DNA of 64,000 nucleotides, taken from an uncultured Candidatus Saccharibacteria bacterium (lineage in GTDB: Bacteria; Patescibacteriota; Saccharimonadia; Saccharimonadales; Saccharimonadaceae). Position numbers and translations under genes: made by a program. Each line of letters starts with the position of its first letter. Within the stretch, counting starts at the first letter, position 1. The notes under the pieces were generated by a model. The model saw only the letters and a list, made by a program, of their open reading frames with translations, searched no databases and was not told the DNA's origin. The DNA lies in the NCBI GenBank assembly GCA_947253945.1, contig CAMYAY010000004.1, forward strand, positions 1-64,000. Reading direction: 5' to 3'. Positions 1 through 9,117 of this stretch are shown one piece after another.

Positions 1-674
1 CTAGCGTCCTTCTTAATTGCCAAGCTACCCTGCGCCGATACTACAGCCGTATTTAATGAATTACGAAAAGTTGTTAGCTCATTGCGTGACTGTGTAAACT
101 GTTCGTCTGTAATATTTTTCTGAAACTCATTAAAACCCTTTAAAATACTCGCTGGGTCCGTGCTATTGATTACACTAGAAATAGACTCAATTGACTGCGC
201 CGACTCATTGTATGACTTACTGCTAGGGCGCATCAACGGAGGTACAACGATTACTGCAAAAATCACTAAAATTAGGGCAAATGTAATCAAACCACCTATC
301 AACAAATTTCGGACCGACAGCTGCGGGTCATTCTTTTTTGCTGCGTTGGCGCTAGTATTAGCTTGCTGATTGTAAGTACCATACACATCATTATAGAGCG
401 GTGCATTTGACATACCATTCGGCTGACCAGCTTGCGGCGCGCTATACTGCGGTATGCCATACTGCATATTTTGCTGGTAGTATTGTGGTGCTACCTGAGG
501 TGGAACATTTGCGCCATAGCTTGGAAATTGCATAGTTGGCTGCTGACTCGCGCCATTAGCTTGTCGTGGTGGTAGTTGTCCAGCCACAATGCCATTAGAT
601 GGAAACATAGCGCCAGAAACCACATTATTAGCTTGGCCTGTTTTATTCGTCTGATTCGTCTGATTATTTCGCAT
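1..674 (-). CDS. N/Q/P-rich single-pass membrane protein, cut by window edge
   Basis: An open frame runs from ATG at 674 to base 1 without a stop, so the C-terminus lies outside the window (224 codons seen). The first ~115 residues are hydrophilic and rich in Asn, Gln, Pro, Ala and Tyr, with many QQ, PQ and NQ pairs. A hydrophobic segment follows (NLLIGGLITFALILVIFAV region, about residues 122-145), then a polar Ser/Asn-rich domain. The order suggests a disordered cytoplasmic N-terminus, one membrane span and an outer domain. A GGGGTAG site lies just before the ATG. I do not recognise the family. Similar disordered-plus-one-span proteins occur at 32595 and 46029 in this window, but I see no sequence homology to them. 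Confidence 0.75.
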   Translation of the reverse strand, partial: MRNNQTNQTNKTGQANNVVSGAMFPSNGIVAGQLPPRQANGASQQPTMQFPSYGANVPPQVAPQYYQQNMQYGIPQYSAPQAGQPNGMSNAPLYNDVYGTYNQQANTSANAAKKNDPQLSVRNLLIGGLITFALILVIFAVIVVPPLMRPSSKSYNESAQSIESISSVINSTDPASILKGFNEFQKNITDEQFTQSRNELTTFRNSLNTAVVSAQGSLAIKKDA

Positions 675-766
675 TATCTACCCCACAATTAACTATCTTT
701 AATATATACTCAAAATAAATTTACGCCTATGTTTATTTTATCATACTTTTTACAATATTCGTATTC

Positions 767-1438
767 CTACTTTTTAGCCAAAGATCTAGCAATTACACTT
801 TTTACTCGCTCGGTCAGTTCCTGTGGCGTCTCATTATCTTTTGGCTTTATCATCGGCAAAAAATTAACTTCAACCGGCGGTTTATCTTTATGCCACCGCT
901 TACTACTATACGGCCACGCCTGAAATGCACCCCTGATGGCAATCGGCAAAATTTTTACATTGGTATCCAATGCGATACGCGCAAGGCCGGTATGGAATTT
1001 TCCTAGATTGCCAGAACGAGTTCTGGTTCCCTCTGGAAATACCAAAATTGAAATCTTTTCATCAATTAACCGACGCGATACCCCTTGGTGTCGTCCCGAT
1101 TTATCGCGGTCGATTGGATAGGTGTTTAGCAGAATGCGCGTTGGCTTACTCTGCAGCCAATTACGAAAGAAGTTGTCTGTCGCCGCACCGACTGCCGTAC
1201 GTGCTGCGATTTGATGCGGCAAACTGCCAATAATTAACAGTGCATCAAGATGCGACTGATGATTCGACATCATAATCACTGGATCACTAAACTGCTTTAA
1301 ATGGCTAGTGCCTTTTATTGTTACCGTAAAATTACGACGCAAAAACGGTCTTAGCAATACCGCCTGAACACCACGACGGAGCCAGTACAATACCTTTGAA
1401 TGGTAACGATTTAATCGCTTTGCCGAACTATCAACCAT
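767..1438 (-). CDS. plsC: 1-acyl-sn-glycerol-3-phosphate acyltransferase (PlsC family)
   Basis: Transfers an acyl chain to lysophosphatidic acid at the membrane, the second acylation of phospholipid synthesis. The catalytic HxxxxD motif is at H60-D65 (NHQSHLD) and the substrate-binding FPEGTR motif at residues 134-139. At 223 residues it is normal for the family. The start codon overlaps the end of the upstream SDR gene by 8 bases, so the two are translationally coupled as the tail of a pnp-SDR-plsC operon. Episymbiotic CPR bacteria are generally thought to lack fatty-acid synthesis, so host-derived acyl chains or lysolipids are a plausible substrate; that part is inference. The family call is secure, the exact acceptor is not. 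Confidence 0.9.
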   Translation of the reverse strand: MVDSSAKRLNRYHSKVLYWLRRGVQAVLLRPFLRRNFTVTIKGTSHLKQFSDPVIMMSNHQSHLDALLIIGSLPHQIAARTAVGAATDNFFRNWLQSKPTRILLNTYPIDRDKSGRHQGVSRRLIDEKISILVFPEGTRTRSGNLGKFHTGLARIALDTNVKILPIAIRGAFQAWPYSSKRWHKDKPPVEVNFLPMIKPKDNETPQELTERVKSVIARSLAKK

Positions 1439-2213
1439 GATAATTTTTTGTCTTCATATACTTACGCGTTACACTATAACGAAGTGCCACTGGCCCATGC
1501 TGTAAGAACCAAATTGCCAAACGCCAGCGACGGGTTGGAATAATCCAACTCTTACCACGCTTAGCAGCTCTAATAGCTTCACGAACTACTTCGGGCGGCT
1601 TCACATAAACCCACTCCGGAATTGATGGCTCAGGCAATCCTAATGCAGCATGAAAATTAGTATGCATCCAAGCCGGGCAAACCGCCGTAGCCGTTACGCC
1701 ACTACCCTTTAGTGCCAACGCCAAACTACGCGTATAAGTTAACACATAGCCCTTAATGGCTGAGTAATTACCTTGCAGGGTCCACGCAGCGGTTGATGAC
1801 ACATTGATAATATGACCATAGCCTTGCTGTTTCATCACACGCACCGCCGCCAGACTAAACCGCATCAAGTTAGTTGCCATTACATCCATTGCGCAGCATT
1901 GCTTTGCAATAGTATCGTCTGAAGCGTCATCAACTGGTGCGTGCAAACCAAAGCCCACGTTATTTACCATATAAGCCAAATCCGCAGTGTCAATAATTTG
2001 TTTAAACACCTCATCCGCGGCTTTTTTATCCGCTAAATCCACCGCTAAAGTTTTAACTTTAATATGATATTGCTGCTTTAATTCTTTGCTAACCGCTTGC
2101 AAACCAGCGTTGTCTCGTGCAACTAAGCATAAATCGCATCCAGAAGCAGCAAGCTGGCGGGCAAATTCCAAGCCCATACCAGAACTGCCGCCAGTAATTA
2201 CTGCCCAAGCCAT
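1431..2213 (-). CDS. short-chain dehydrogenase/reductase (SDR family)
   Basis: A 260-residue classical SDR, an NAD(P)-dependent oxidoreductase with a Rossmann fold. The cofactor motif TGGSSGMG is at residues 7-14, the NNVG segment at 84-87, and the catalytic Ser (139/140) and Y150-x3-K154 are all present. The C-terminal region (PTRRWRLAIWFLQHGP) is hydrophobic and basic, as in SDR subfamilies that touch the membrane. An AGGAG site inside the end of pnp precedes the ATG, and the gene lies between pnp and plsC. Pairing with an acyltransferase suggests a lipid or acyl substrate, but the sequence does not define it. Confidence 0.88.
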   Translation of the reverse strand: MAWAVITGGSSGMGLEFARQLAASGCDLCLVARDNAGLQAVSKELKQQYHIKVKTLAVDLADKKAADEVFKQIIDTADLAYMVNNVGFGLHAPVDDASDDTIAKQCCAMDVMATNLMRFSLAAVRVMKQQGYGHIINVSSTAAWTLQGNYSAIKGYVLTYTRSLALALKGSGVTATAVCPAWMHTNFHAALGLPEPSIPEWVYVKPPEVVREAIRAAKRGKSWIIPTRRWRLAIWFLQHGPVALRYSVTRKYMKTKNYHG

Positions 2214-2217
2214 CCAA

Positions 2218-4341
2218 TTACTCCTGTGGTGTCCCTAACATTGTGAGGCTAAGCCGACCTTTGTCGTCAATCGCCACTAATTTAACGTTAACCTTATCAC
2301 CTACATTCAATACTTCTGACGGGTCTTTAATTCTTCGGTCAACAATCTTGCTAACATGCAGCATACCATCAATTCCTGGCAAAATAGTCACAAAAGCGCC
2401 AAAATCTTTAATTGTTGCTACCGTACCACGATATACATGGCCAACTTCTGGCTCTTCTGTCAGACTACGTACCCAATCCATTGCACGCTGCATAGCTTCG
2501 CTATCGTTAGATGCAAACGTAATTAAACCGTCCTCGGCAATGTTAACATCCACACCAGTCTCAGTCGTAATTTTATTAATTGTTTCGCCACCTTTGCCAA
2601 TAACTGCACCGATTTTATCTGGATTAATCATCAACTTCTCAATTCGTGGCGCGTATGGCGACAAGCTCTCACGTGGTGCCGGCAAAGTAGCCAACATATT
2701 AGCAAGAATTTCTGCACGAGCTGACTTAGCGCGCATCAGGGCTTCACGCAATATCTCAGTCGTGAGACCGTGCACCTTGATATCCATCTGCAGAGCAGTA
2801 ACACCTTCGCTCGTACCAGTACACTTGAAGTCCATATCGCCTGCGAAATCCTCTTGGTCGGCCATATCAGTCAAAATGTAGTGTTTGTCGCCATCAGTCA
2901 TCAGACCCATTGCAACACCTGACACCGGTCGCTTAATTGGCACACCAGCATCCATCAAAGCCAAACAAGATGAGCAAGTTGCCGCCATCGAAGTTGAGCC
3001 GTTTTGTGACATAATCTCTGTTACTGAACGAATCGCATACGGAAATTCCTCTTCACTCGGCAAGACTGGCAATAATGCACGCTCCGCAAGGTAACCGTGA
3101 CCGATTTCCCGACGACCCGGCGTGCCCATTCGCTTAATTTCACCTACCGTATAACCTGGCGCATTGTAATGATGAATGTAACGACGCGTACCATCAGTGA
3201 CCTCCATGGTATCAACTAGCTGCGCAAATGATAGTGGCGCCAAGGTTACAATATTCATCGCCTGAGTCAAACCGCGCGTAAACAGCGACGAACCATGTAC
3301 TCGTGGCAAGACAGCTACCTCTGAAGTTAGCGGACGAATCTCCGTTAAAGCACGACCATCTGGGCGCACTCCTTGTTCAACAATATACTTTCTGACATCT
3401 TTTTTAATCGCTGTATTAAACGCCTCGAGATATTCTGGCGCTAGCTCAGCCCACTCGTCTTCACTGTGTTCGGCGGCAAAATGCGCTTCAAATTCATCTT
3501 TAATTGCCTTGACCTTCTCATTGCGCTGTGGATATGGCATATGGAGGTTGTCACCAAGCTTATCGCTTAAATAGGCATCAACTTCAGCTTGAATAGCTTC
3601 ATCTGGCTTCTCTAGTTCATACGGCAGCTCAGCTGGTGCAACTTTTGCTTTGAGCTCTTCCTGAAGCTGCAAAGCCGGCTGAATATTCTCTTCTGCCCAA
3701 GCAAAGGCATCCACCAAAGTATCTTCCGACACTTCCTTGGCACCTGCTTCTACCATCATAATGCCATGTTTACCGCCAGCGACAAACAAATCAAGCTTGC
3801 CAGCAGCTAGCTCATCGCGACTCATAAAGGCCTTAAATTCACCGTCTTCTGTAAGACCAATACGCAAACCAGCTACCGGACCATCAAATGGAGCGCCGGT
3901 CAGCATCAAAGCCGTTGAAGCCGCCAACATAGCAATAGCATCCGGACGGAAATTCGGATCCATTGACAATACAGTCGATACCACTTGGCATTCATTTTTA
4001 TAACCCTTCGGGAATAGTGGCCGAATTGGGCGGTCAATTAAACGCCCTACCAGCACAGCCTCATCCGATGGCTTACCTTCGCGCTTAATAAAGCGCGAGC
4101 TGCTCATTTTACCGGCCGCATAATACTTTTCCTCATAGTCGATTGACAATGGGAAGTAGTCTAAATCTTGATTTACCTCACCCACTTGAGCTAACCCAAG
4201 CACCGTGGTATCGCCATAACGTACCAACACTGAAGCTTGCGTGCGGAAGCAAACCTTATTTACCTCCATTGTTAGTTCTCGCCCAAGCCAGTTAGTCGAG
4301 ACCTTGATTAATTCTTTACCTGTTTGAATGACTTTAGTCAT
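2218..4341 (-). CDS. pnp: polyribonucleotide nucleotidyltransferase (PNPase)
   Basis: Phosphorolytic 3'-5' exoribonuclease that degrades mRNA, releasing nucleoside diphosphates. The 707 residues match the usual bacterial length. Two RNase PH-like domains flank an alpha-helical region (about 230-310). A KH domain contains the GKGG loop (IGAVIGKGGETINK, about residues 580-600), and an S1 domain occupies the last ~75 residues (YRGTVATIKDFGAFV). An AAAGGGA site precedes the ATG. rpsO lies upstream on the same strand, the classic bacterial rpsO-pnp order, but here a strong terminator at 4443-4478 separates them, so pnp appears to use its own promoter. Confidence 0.98.
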   Translation of the reverse strand: MTKVIQTGKELIKVSTNWLGRELTMEVNKVCFRTQASVLVRYGDTTVLGLAQVGEVNQDLDYFPLSIDYEEKYYAAGKMSSSRFIKREGKPSDEAVLVGRLIDRPIRPLFPKGYKNECQVVSTVLSMDPNFRPDAIAMLAASTALMLTGAPFDGPVAGLRIGLTEDGEFKAFMSRDELAAGKLDLFVAGGKHGIMMVEAGAKEVSEDTLVDAFAWAEENIQPALQLQEELKAKVAPAELPYELEKPDEAIQAEVDAYLSDKLGDNLHMPYPQRNEKVKAIKDEFEAHFAAEHSEDEWAELAPEYLEAFNTAIKKDVRKYIVEQGVRPDGRALTEIRPLTSEVAVLPRVHGSSLFTRGLTQAMNIVTLAPLSFAQLVDTMEVTDGTRRYIHHYNAPGYTVGEIKRMGTPGRREIGHGYLAERALLPVLPSEEEFPYAIRSVTEIMSQNGSTSMAATCSSCLALMDAGVPIKRPVSGVAMGLMTDGDKHYILTDMADQEDFAGDMDFKCTGTSEGVTALQMDIKVHGLTTEILREALMRAKSARAEILANMLATLPAPRESLSPYAPRIEKLMINPDKIGAVIGKGGETINKITTETGVDVNIAEDGLITFASNDSEAMQRAMDWVRSLTEEPEVGHVYRGTVATIKDFGAFVTILPGIDGMLHVSKIVDRRIKDPSEVLNVGDKVNVKLVAIDDKGRLSLTMLGTPQE

Positions 4342-4431
4342 AGTTTCCCTTTCTGTGTCAGTAGCGCAAGCTGACCAGCTAGCTTAACTAAGCAGCTTTC
4401 ACTGCCGACACTTTATTACACTACCATTATA
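4342..4431 (-). promoter_or_regulatory. pnp promoter and structured 5' leader
   Basis: A TATAAT -10 box on the minus strand (4426-4431) implies a leader of about 75 bases before the pnp start, long for this window. The leader contains short inverted repeats, including GTCAG/CTGAC and AAGCT/AGCTT arms. In E. coli, PNPase controls its own mRNA through a 5' stem cut by RNase III; whether this leader does the same is inference. Confidence 0.5.
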
Positions 4432-4442
4432 ACAGATAAATC

Positions 4443-4478
4443 ATCTTCTAAAAACAAAAGACCCCGCGAAAGCGGGGT
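4443..4478 (-). terminator. rho-independent terminator after rpsO
   Basis: A perfect stem ACCCCGC/GCGGGGT with a GAAA tetraloop (4461-4478) is followed on the minus strand by a U-rich tract (TCTTTTGTTTTTAG). It ends the rpsO transcript and insulates pnp. Confidence 0.92.
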
Positions 4479-4495
4479 GCTTTATGCCTATGTAA

Positions 4496-4762
4496 TTATT
4501 TACGTAGCCCTAGAGCTTCGATTGTACTCTTATATAGAGCGTAATCATTCTTCTCTAGACCGCGCAACAACTTCTTGCGGCGACCAACTAATTGGATTAA
4601 GCCACGACGAGTCATGAAATCATGCTTATTAGCTTTCATATGCTCAGTCAAGCCATTAATGCGCTTAGTTAGAATTGCCACCTGTGAAGCTGAAGAACCA
4701 GTGTCACCATCGTGCAACTGAGTCAACTTAATAGCAGCTAGCTTTTCCTCTTTAGTAATCAT
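4496..4762 (-). CDS. rpsO: 30S ribosomal protein S15
   Basis: Small-subunit primary binding protein for 16S rRNA helices 20-22, 88 residues from MITKEEKL to EALGLRK. The conserved DTGSSASQVA, INxLTEHMKxNKHD and RRGLxxLVGRRKKLL signatures are all present. I chose the ATG at 4762 rather than the upstream TTG or ATG because it gives the normal S15 N-terminus. A promoter (TTGCAT at 4793-4798, 17-base spacer, TAATAT at 4770-4775) ends 7 bases before this ATG, so the longer versions would lie partly inside the promoter. Confidence 0.96.
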   Translation of the reverse strand: MITKEEKLAAIKLTQLHDGDTGSSASQVAILTKRINGLTEHMKANKHDFMTRRGLIQLVGRRKKLLRGLEKNDYALYKSTIEALGLRK

Positions 4763-4769
4763 ATGTCCC

Positions 4770-4798
4770 ATATTACCATAGATTTTAAATCTATGCAA
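4770..4798 (-). promoter_or_regulatory. rpsO promoter with a 9+1+9 palindrome in its spacer
   Basis: On the minus strand: -35 TTGCAT, 17-base spacer, -10 TAATAT preceded by TATGG (a TRTGn extension). Nearly the whole spacer is a perfect inverted repeat with 9-base arms (CATAGATTT/AAATCTATG, 4777-4795) around one base. The transcript would start at or just before the ATG, so the palindrome is in promoter DNA rather than in RNA. Confidence 0.6.
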
Positions 4799-4802
4799 AT
4801 AT

Positions 4803-7800
4803 TTAGTGCTTCGCCGCCTTAGTCAGACTCACCTTAAAGGCAACACCGTTGGCCTTAGCATCAGCGCTATAGCCATCAACTGGCTGTTCGCTCCAGTTAG
4901 TTGCCAAGGTTTCCTTCTGAATCGCCGCCTGCCATTCCGCAAGAGCCTGCGCCAGCTCACTATCTTTAGTCGTAACATTAAGTGTAATACGGTCATCCAC
5001 ATTAAGGCCCGCATCCTTACGCGCCTTTTGCACAACACGAATCACCTCACGGCTTAGCCCTTCACGCTTCAACTCTGGGGTTAATTCCTTACTAATTTCC
5101 ACCCAAGCCTGACGTGAATCTGGGTCGTCTATCTTAACTGGCACAGCGCAAGCATCGCTAGTGTAATCACGCAAATCCTCAATCCAATTAATACGCTTTA
5201 CATTCAGCTCATCGCGCATAATCTGCTCATAATACAAATCCAAACGCTTGCCCGAGTAGCTAGCAAAAGCTAGTGGCTGACGAATCTTCACCTGAACTTC
5301 GCCTGTTGTATCATTTTTACGCATTCTTAGCGCCAAGCACTGGTTAATTAGATTACGTGTACGCGCCATATCTGCCAGTACCTTGTCATCTACCGGGTTA
5401 TCGTGTGGCCAATCTAGCAAATGCACAGACTCACCGCCAGTAAGCTTCTGATACAATTCGTCTGCCAAGAATGGCACAAATGGTGCCAATACCATACTGA
5501 GCCGCACCAAAACATAGTGGATTGTTTGGTAAGCTTGATTCTTATCAGTATCATCCTCACTCTTCCAGAAGCGACGGCGCGAACGACGCACATACCAGTT
5601 CGAGGCATCATCAAGGAATGGCATCACCGCGCTCAATGCGTCTGGTATGTTATAACCATTCATAAACTCCTCAATGTGAGCACTCAATTCATGTACACGC
5701 GACACAATCCAGCGGTCAAGTGGATTCTGCAAAGCAGCTAAATCAATTTCTGGCACCGCACCACCGTTATACTCCCAGCCATCAACTGAAGCATAGGTCG
5801 TAAAGAAATCGTACATATTCCAAACCATAGCCAACTTGCGCGCTACATCCGAAACATCCTTATCAAGCAAGGCAAAATCTTCGCCATTTAATAGCGGTGA
5901 ACTTAAGAGCAAGAAACGCAATGAATCCGCACTATACTGGTCCATCAACACGTTAGGGTCAGTGTAATTACCAAGACTCTTGCTCATCTTTCGACCGTCA
6001 TTACCAGCCACAACACCAGTGGTAATGACATTCTTGTAAGCGTTTTTATGGTCACTCCGCTGGCGCTCCTTACCAAACGCACCAATTTCCGCCAATGTGG
6101 TGTTAACTACGTGGACATAATAGAACCACGCACGTACCTGACCAATATATTCAACGATAAAATCGGCCGGATAATTACGCTCAAATTTGTCTTTATTCTC
6201 AAATGGATAGTGCAACTGCGCAAATGGCATCGAACCGGATTCAAACCAGCAATCCAATACCTTGTCAATGCGAGTAAACACTTCGCCGTCATGCATTCCG
6301 TAGGCCTGACGCGTTTTTTCGTCCAACTTATCAGCATAAATCTTTATCTGGTCAATCCACGGACGGTGATAATCCTCCAGACGCTTACCACTAAGCTTGT
6401 ATAGCTCATCATATGAGCCAACCACAATCACGGTACCTTGGTCGCCCTTCCAAACTGGCATAGCCGATGCCCAGAAGCGGTCGCGACTTAAGTTCCAATC
6501 TGGCGCCTGTTCGATATTCTTCATAAAACGGCCGTGCTTGAGGTGTGCAGGGAACCAATTGATGTTCTCGTTTTGCTCAAACAAAACTGGCTTTGAACCT
6601 TGTACATCGAAAAACCATGACGGTATCGCGCGATACATAATACGCTGCTTTGAACGCGGGTTAAACGGGTATTCGTGCTGAATGTAACGAATCTGCCAAA
6701 TTACGCCCTTCTCAGCTAAATCTTTGGCCACAAATTTATTGTTCGACCAGACTTCCCGACCTTTATAATTGGTATCCATGTAATAGCCGTTGTCATCAAT
6801 CACATGGAATGCCTTAATACCCAGACTTTGTGCTAATTTAAAGTCGTCTTCACCATAAGCCGGCGCAATATGCACAATACCAGTACCCGAATCAGACGAA
6901 ACAAAGTCGGCAGCGTAAATCTGATGTACCTTCGGGTCATCTGGCCAAGTCGAACCAGTGTCAAGCGGCTGATATTTCAAACCGACTAACTTATCACCCG
7001 TGAATTCCTGTGCTACGGTATAAGCAAGTGGCTGATGCTTTTCATCTTGGAAAGTTTGCTCTAAGCAAGACTTCGCCACTACAAAATGCTCATTACCACA
7101 GTTAACCAAACAATAAGTCATCTCTGGGTTAACCGCCAGCATTAGGTTGGCTGGTAAGGTCCATGGCGTAGTAGTCCATGCTAGAATCGCCGTATCATCT
7201 GGTAGTCCCGCCTTACTAGCTTCGCCAGCACGCAATTTAAATCGTACAAAGGCACTAGGGTCGGTTACTGTTTGATAGGCGTCGTTGTCCATCGTCACCT
7301 CAGCCTTCGAAACTGGAGTGGCAAAGCGCGTATCATACATCAATACCTTTTCGCCCTCGTATATCTTGCCGGCCTGATAAAGCTGTTTAAATGCCCACCA
7401 CACGCTCTCCATATAGTCATGGTTCATCGTGCGGTATGCGCCCTTGAAATCTACCCAACGACCGACACGGTCAATCACGCCTTCCCAAGTTTCACTATTG
7501 GCAATCATTGAATCGCGTGCTGTCTCGATATACTTCTCTAACGTAATAGTTGGCAGCGTATTCCCATCACGGTCGAGTGGTGGTTTTTGATTTGGATCAG
7601 CAATAATTTGCCGTCGGTCAGTAATACCCAACTGCTTTTCTACAAAATTCTCTGCTGGCAGACCATGACAGTCCCAACCCCAACGACGCTCTACGCGTTT
7701 ACCTTGCATTGTCCAGTAACGCGGCACAGCATCCTTAATAATTGAACTCAGCAACGTACCATGATGTGGCACACCTGTAATAAATGGTGGGCCATCATAA

Positions 7801-7928
7801 AATACATATGAGTTCGCCGGATCTCGTAGCTCAACGGACTTATGAAATGTGTCGTTGCGCTTCCACTGCTCAACTAGAGCTTTTTCGTATTCATGCGCGC
7901 GGCGCCGCATACCGGATTTAAATTTCAT
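4803..7928 (-). CDS. ileS: isoleucyl-tRNA synthetase, eukaryote/archaea-like type
   Basis: Charges tRNA-Ile and edits misacylated Val-tRNA. The 1041 residues include the N-terminal Rossmann domain, an inserted editing domain (about 190-400, with TTTPWTLPANL), the KMSKSLGNY signature, and an anticodon-binding domain. The segment DGPPFITGVPHHGTLL and the WDCHGLP motif resemble the eukaryotic/archaeal-like (type 2) IleRS rather than the E. coli type. The HIGH signature reads HHGT, with the last His replaced by Thr. A TGTGC-extended TATAAT (7935-7940) ends 6 bases before the ATG with no ribosome binding site. Type 2 enzymes are associated with mupirocin tolerance; that is family knowledge, not shown here. 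Confidence 0.97.
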   Translation of the reverse strand: MKFKSGMRRRAHEYEKALVEQWKRNDTFHKSVELRDPANSYVFYDGPPFITGVPHHGTLLSSIIKDAVPRYWTMQGKRVERRWGWDCHGLPAENFVEKQLGITDRRQIIADPNQKPPLDRDGNTLPTITLEKYIETARDSMIANSETWEGVIDRVGRWVDFKGAYRTMNHDYMESVWWAFKQLYQAGKIYEGEKVLMYDTRFATPVSKAEVTMDNDAYQTVTDPSAFVRFKLRAGEASKAGLPDDTAILAWTTTPWTLPANLMLAVNPEMTYCLVNCGNEHFVVAKSCLEQTFQDEKHQPLAYTVAQEFTGDKLVGLKYQPLDTGSTWPDDPKVHQIYAADFVSSDSGTGIVHIAPAYGEDDFKLAQSLGIKAFHVIDDNGYYMDTNYKGREVWSNNKFVAKDLAEKGVIWQIRYIQHEYPFNPRSKQRIMYRAIPSWFFDVQGSKPVLFEQNENINWFPAHLKHGRFMKNIEQAPDWNLSRDRFWASAMPVWKGDQGTVIVVGSYDELYKLSGKRLEDYHRPWIDQIKIYADKLDEKTRQAYGMHDGEVFTRIDKVLDCWFESGSMPFAQLHYPFENKDKFERNYPADFIVEYIGQVRAWFYYVHVVNTTLAEIGAFGKERQRSDHKNAYKNVITTGVVAGNDGRKMSKSLGNYTDPNVLMDQYSADSLRFLLLSSPLLNGEDFALLDKDVSDVARKLAMVWNMYDFFTTYASVDGWEYNGGAVPEIDLAALQNPLDRWIVSRVHELSAHIEEFMNGYNIPDALSAVMPFLDDASNWYVRRSRRRFWKSEDDTDKNQAYQTIHYVLVRLSMVLAPFVPFLADELYQKLTGGESVHLLDWPHDNPVDDKVLADMARTRNLINQCLALRMRKNDTTGEVQVKIRQPLAFASYSGKRLDLYYEQIMRDELNVKRINWIEDLRDYTSDACAVPVKIDDPDSRQAWVEISKELTPELKREGLSREVIRVVQKARKDAGLNVDDRITLNVTTKDSELAQALAEWQAAIQKETLATNWSEQPVDGYSADAKANGVAFKVSLTKAAKH

Positions 7929-7967
7929 ATCACAATTATAGCACAGTAAACGCGCCGCTAAATTAAA

Positions 7968-9056
7968 TTAACTAATTTCGCGCAACTCTTGCAACAACTC
8001 TTTTTGCTTCCGTGATAAATGCGTTGGCGTAACAACATTGATAGTGACAATTTGCGGTCCGCGTGTCTTGCCGCCACGATGTGGCACACCATGACCAGAT
8101 AACTTAAAATCAGTACCTGACTGCGTGCCAGCCGGCACTTTCATCATCAACGGACCATCAATCGTTTCTACCTCAATCTCGCACCCCAAGGCAGCATCCG
8201 CCATTGAAACCGATTCCTCGCTCAATATTAGCTCGCCTTCACGCGTAAACTTTTTGTGTGGCTTGACATGAATATCAATATACAAATCCCCATGTGGCGC
8301 ATTAAACGCCGCCTCGCCGCGACCACGTACGCAAATTGTCGAGCCTTCATCAACGCCAGCTGGTATCTTCACTTCCAGACTATTCTTCTGACGTATTACG
8401 CCCTTACCAGCGCAAGCCGAACACGGTCGCTCCGGACGCTCGCCGCGGCCGTCACAATGGCTACATGGCACTGCCTGCTGCATCACGCCAATGAATGACT
8501 TGATCGTCCGCACTTCTTGGCCTGAACCGTGACAGTACTCACATTGCACCAACTTAGAGCCTGGCGCCACTGCCGTACCGTGACAAACTGGACAATCGTC
8601 TAAAATGTTTAGCTCTATCTTCTTTTCTGTGCCAAACACAGCTTCTTCGAATGTCAACGTTATGGACGCGCTAACATCACGACCGCGATATGACTGACGC
8701 GACCGTTCGCCTCCACCAAACATTGAGCCAAACAAGTCATTTAAATCAGTAAAGTCGCCCCCGCCAAAGTCAAAGTGAACATTCTGCCCACTAAATCCTT
8801 GGAATGGATTACCACCGCTAGCACCACCATTAACGCCAGCATGACCAAACTGATCATATCGTTGACGTTTGGCATCATCCTTCAATACTTCATAGGCCTC
8901 GTTTGCTTCCTTAAATTTCGCCTCCGCCTCCTTGTCGCCAGGGTTACGGTCTGGGTGATATTTAATTGCCAATTTACGAAACGCCTTTTTAATTTCATCA
9001 GCAGAGGCTGATTTACTCACGCCTAATACATCATAATAATCTCGTTTTTCAGCCAT
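7968..9056 (-). CDS. dnaJ: chaperone DnaJ (Hsp40)
   Basis: Co-chaperone that delivers substrates to DnaK and stimulates its ATPase. The J domain covers residues 1-70 with HPD in YHPDRNPGD, then a Gly/Phe-rich linker ([20 protein letters not shown]), then four CxxCxGxG zinc motifs ([32 protein letters not shown]), then the C-terminal substrate-binding domain. The 362 residues are typical. GGAGG lies just before the ATG. It follows dnaK after a 61-base gap that carries a hairpin. Confidence 0.97.
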   Translation of the reverse strand: MAEKRDYYDVLGVSKSASADEIKKAFRKLAIKYHPDRNPGDKEAEAKFKEANEAYEVLKDDAKRQRYDQFGHAGVNGGASGGNPFQGFSGQNVHFDFGGGDFTDLNDLFGSMFGGGERSRQSYRGRDVSASITLTFEEAVFGTEKKIELNILDDCPVCHGTAVAPGSKLVQCEYCHGSGQEVRTIKSFIGVMQQAVPCSHCDGRGERPERPCSACAGKGVIRQKNSLEVKIPAGVDEGSTICVRGRGEAAFNAPHGDLYIDIHVKPHKKFTREGELILSEESVSMADAALGCEIEVETIDGPLMMKVPAGTQSGTDFKLSGHGVPHRGGKTRGPQIVTINVVTPTHLSRKQKELLQELREIS

Positions 9057-9075
9057 ATGCCTCCATTATATACAA

Positions 9076-9103
9076 TTAGCACCCTAATCGACTAGGGCGC
9101 TAA
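9076..9103 (-). promoter_or_regulatory. intercistronic hairpin between dnaK and dnaJ
   Basis: On the minus strand, TTAGCGCCCTA and TAGGGTGCTAA form an 11-base stem (one G-U pair) around a 6-base loop. It is not followed by a U tract, so it is more likely a partial terminator, processing site or 3' stabiliser that lets DnaK exceed DnaJ. Its outer arms (TTAGC/GCTAA) resemble CIRCE, but the arms are joined differently. Confidence 0.55.
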
Positions 9104-9117
9104 TTGCAGTTTACTAA

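Noticed and set aside
2243..3094. Long plus-strand frames opposite pnp, and similar antisense frames elsewhere
   Set aside because: They mirror strongly coding genes on the other strand and have no start signals or recognisable domains.
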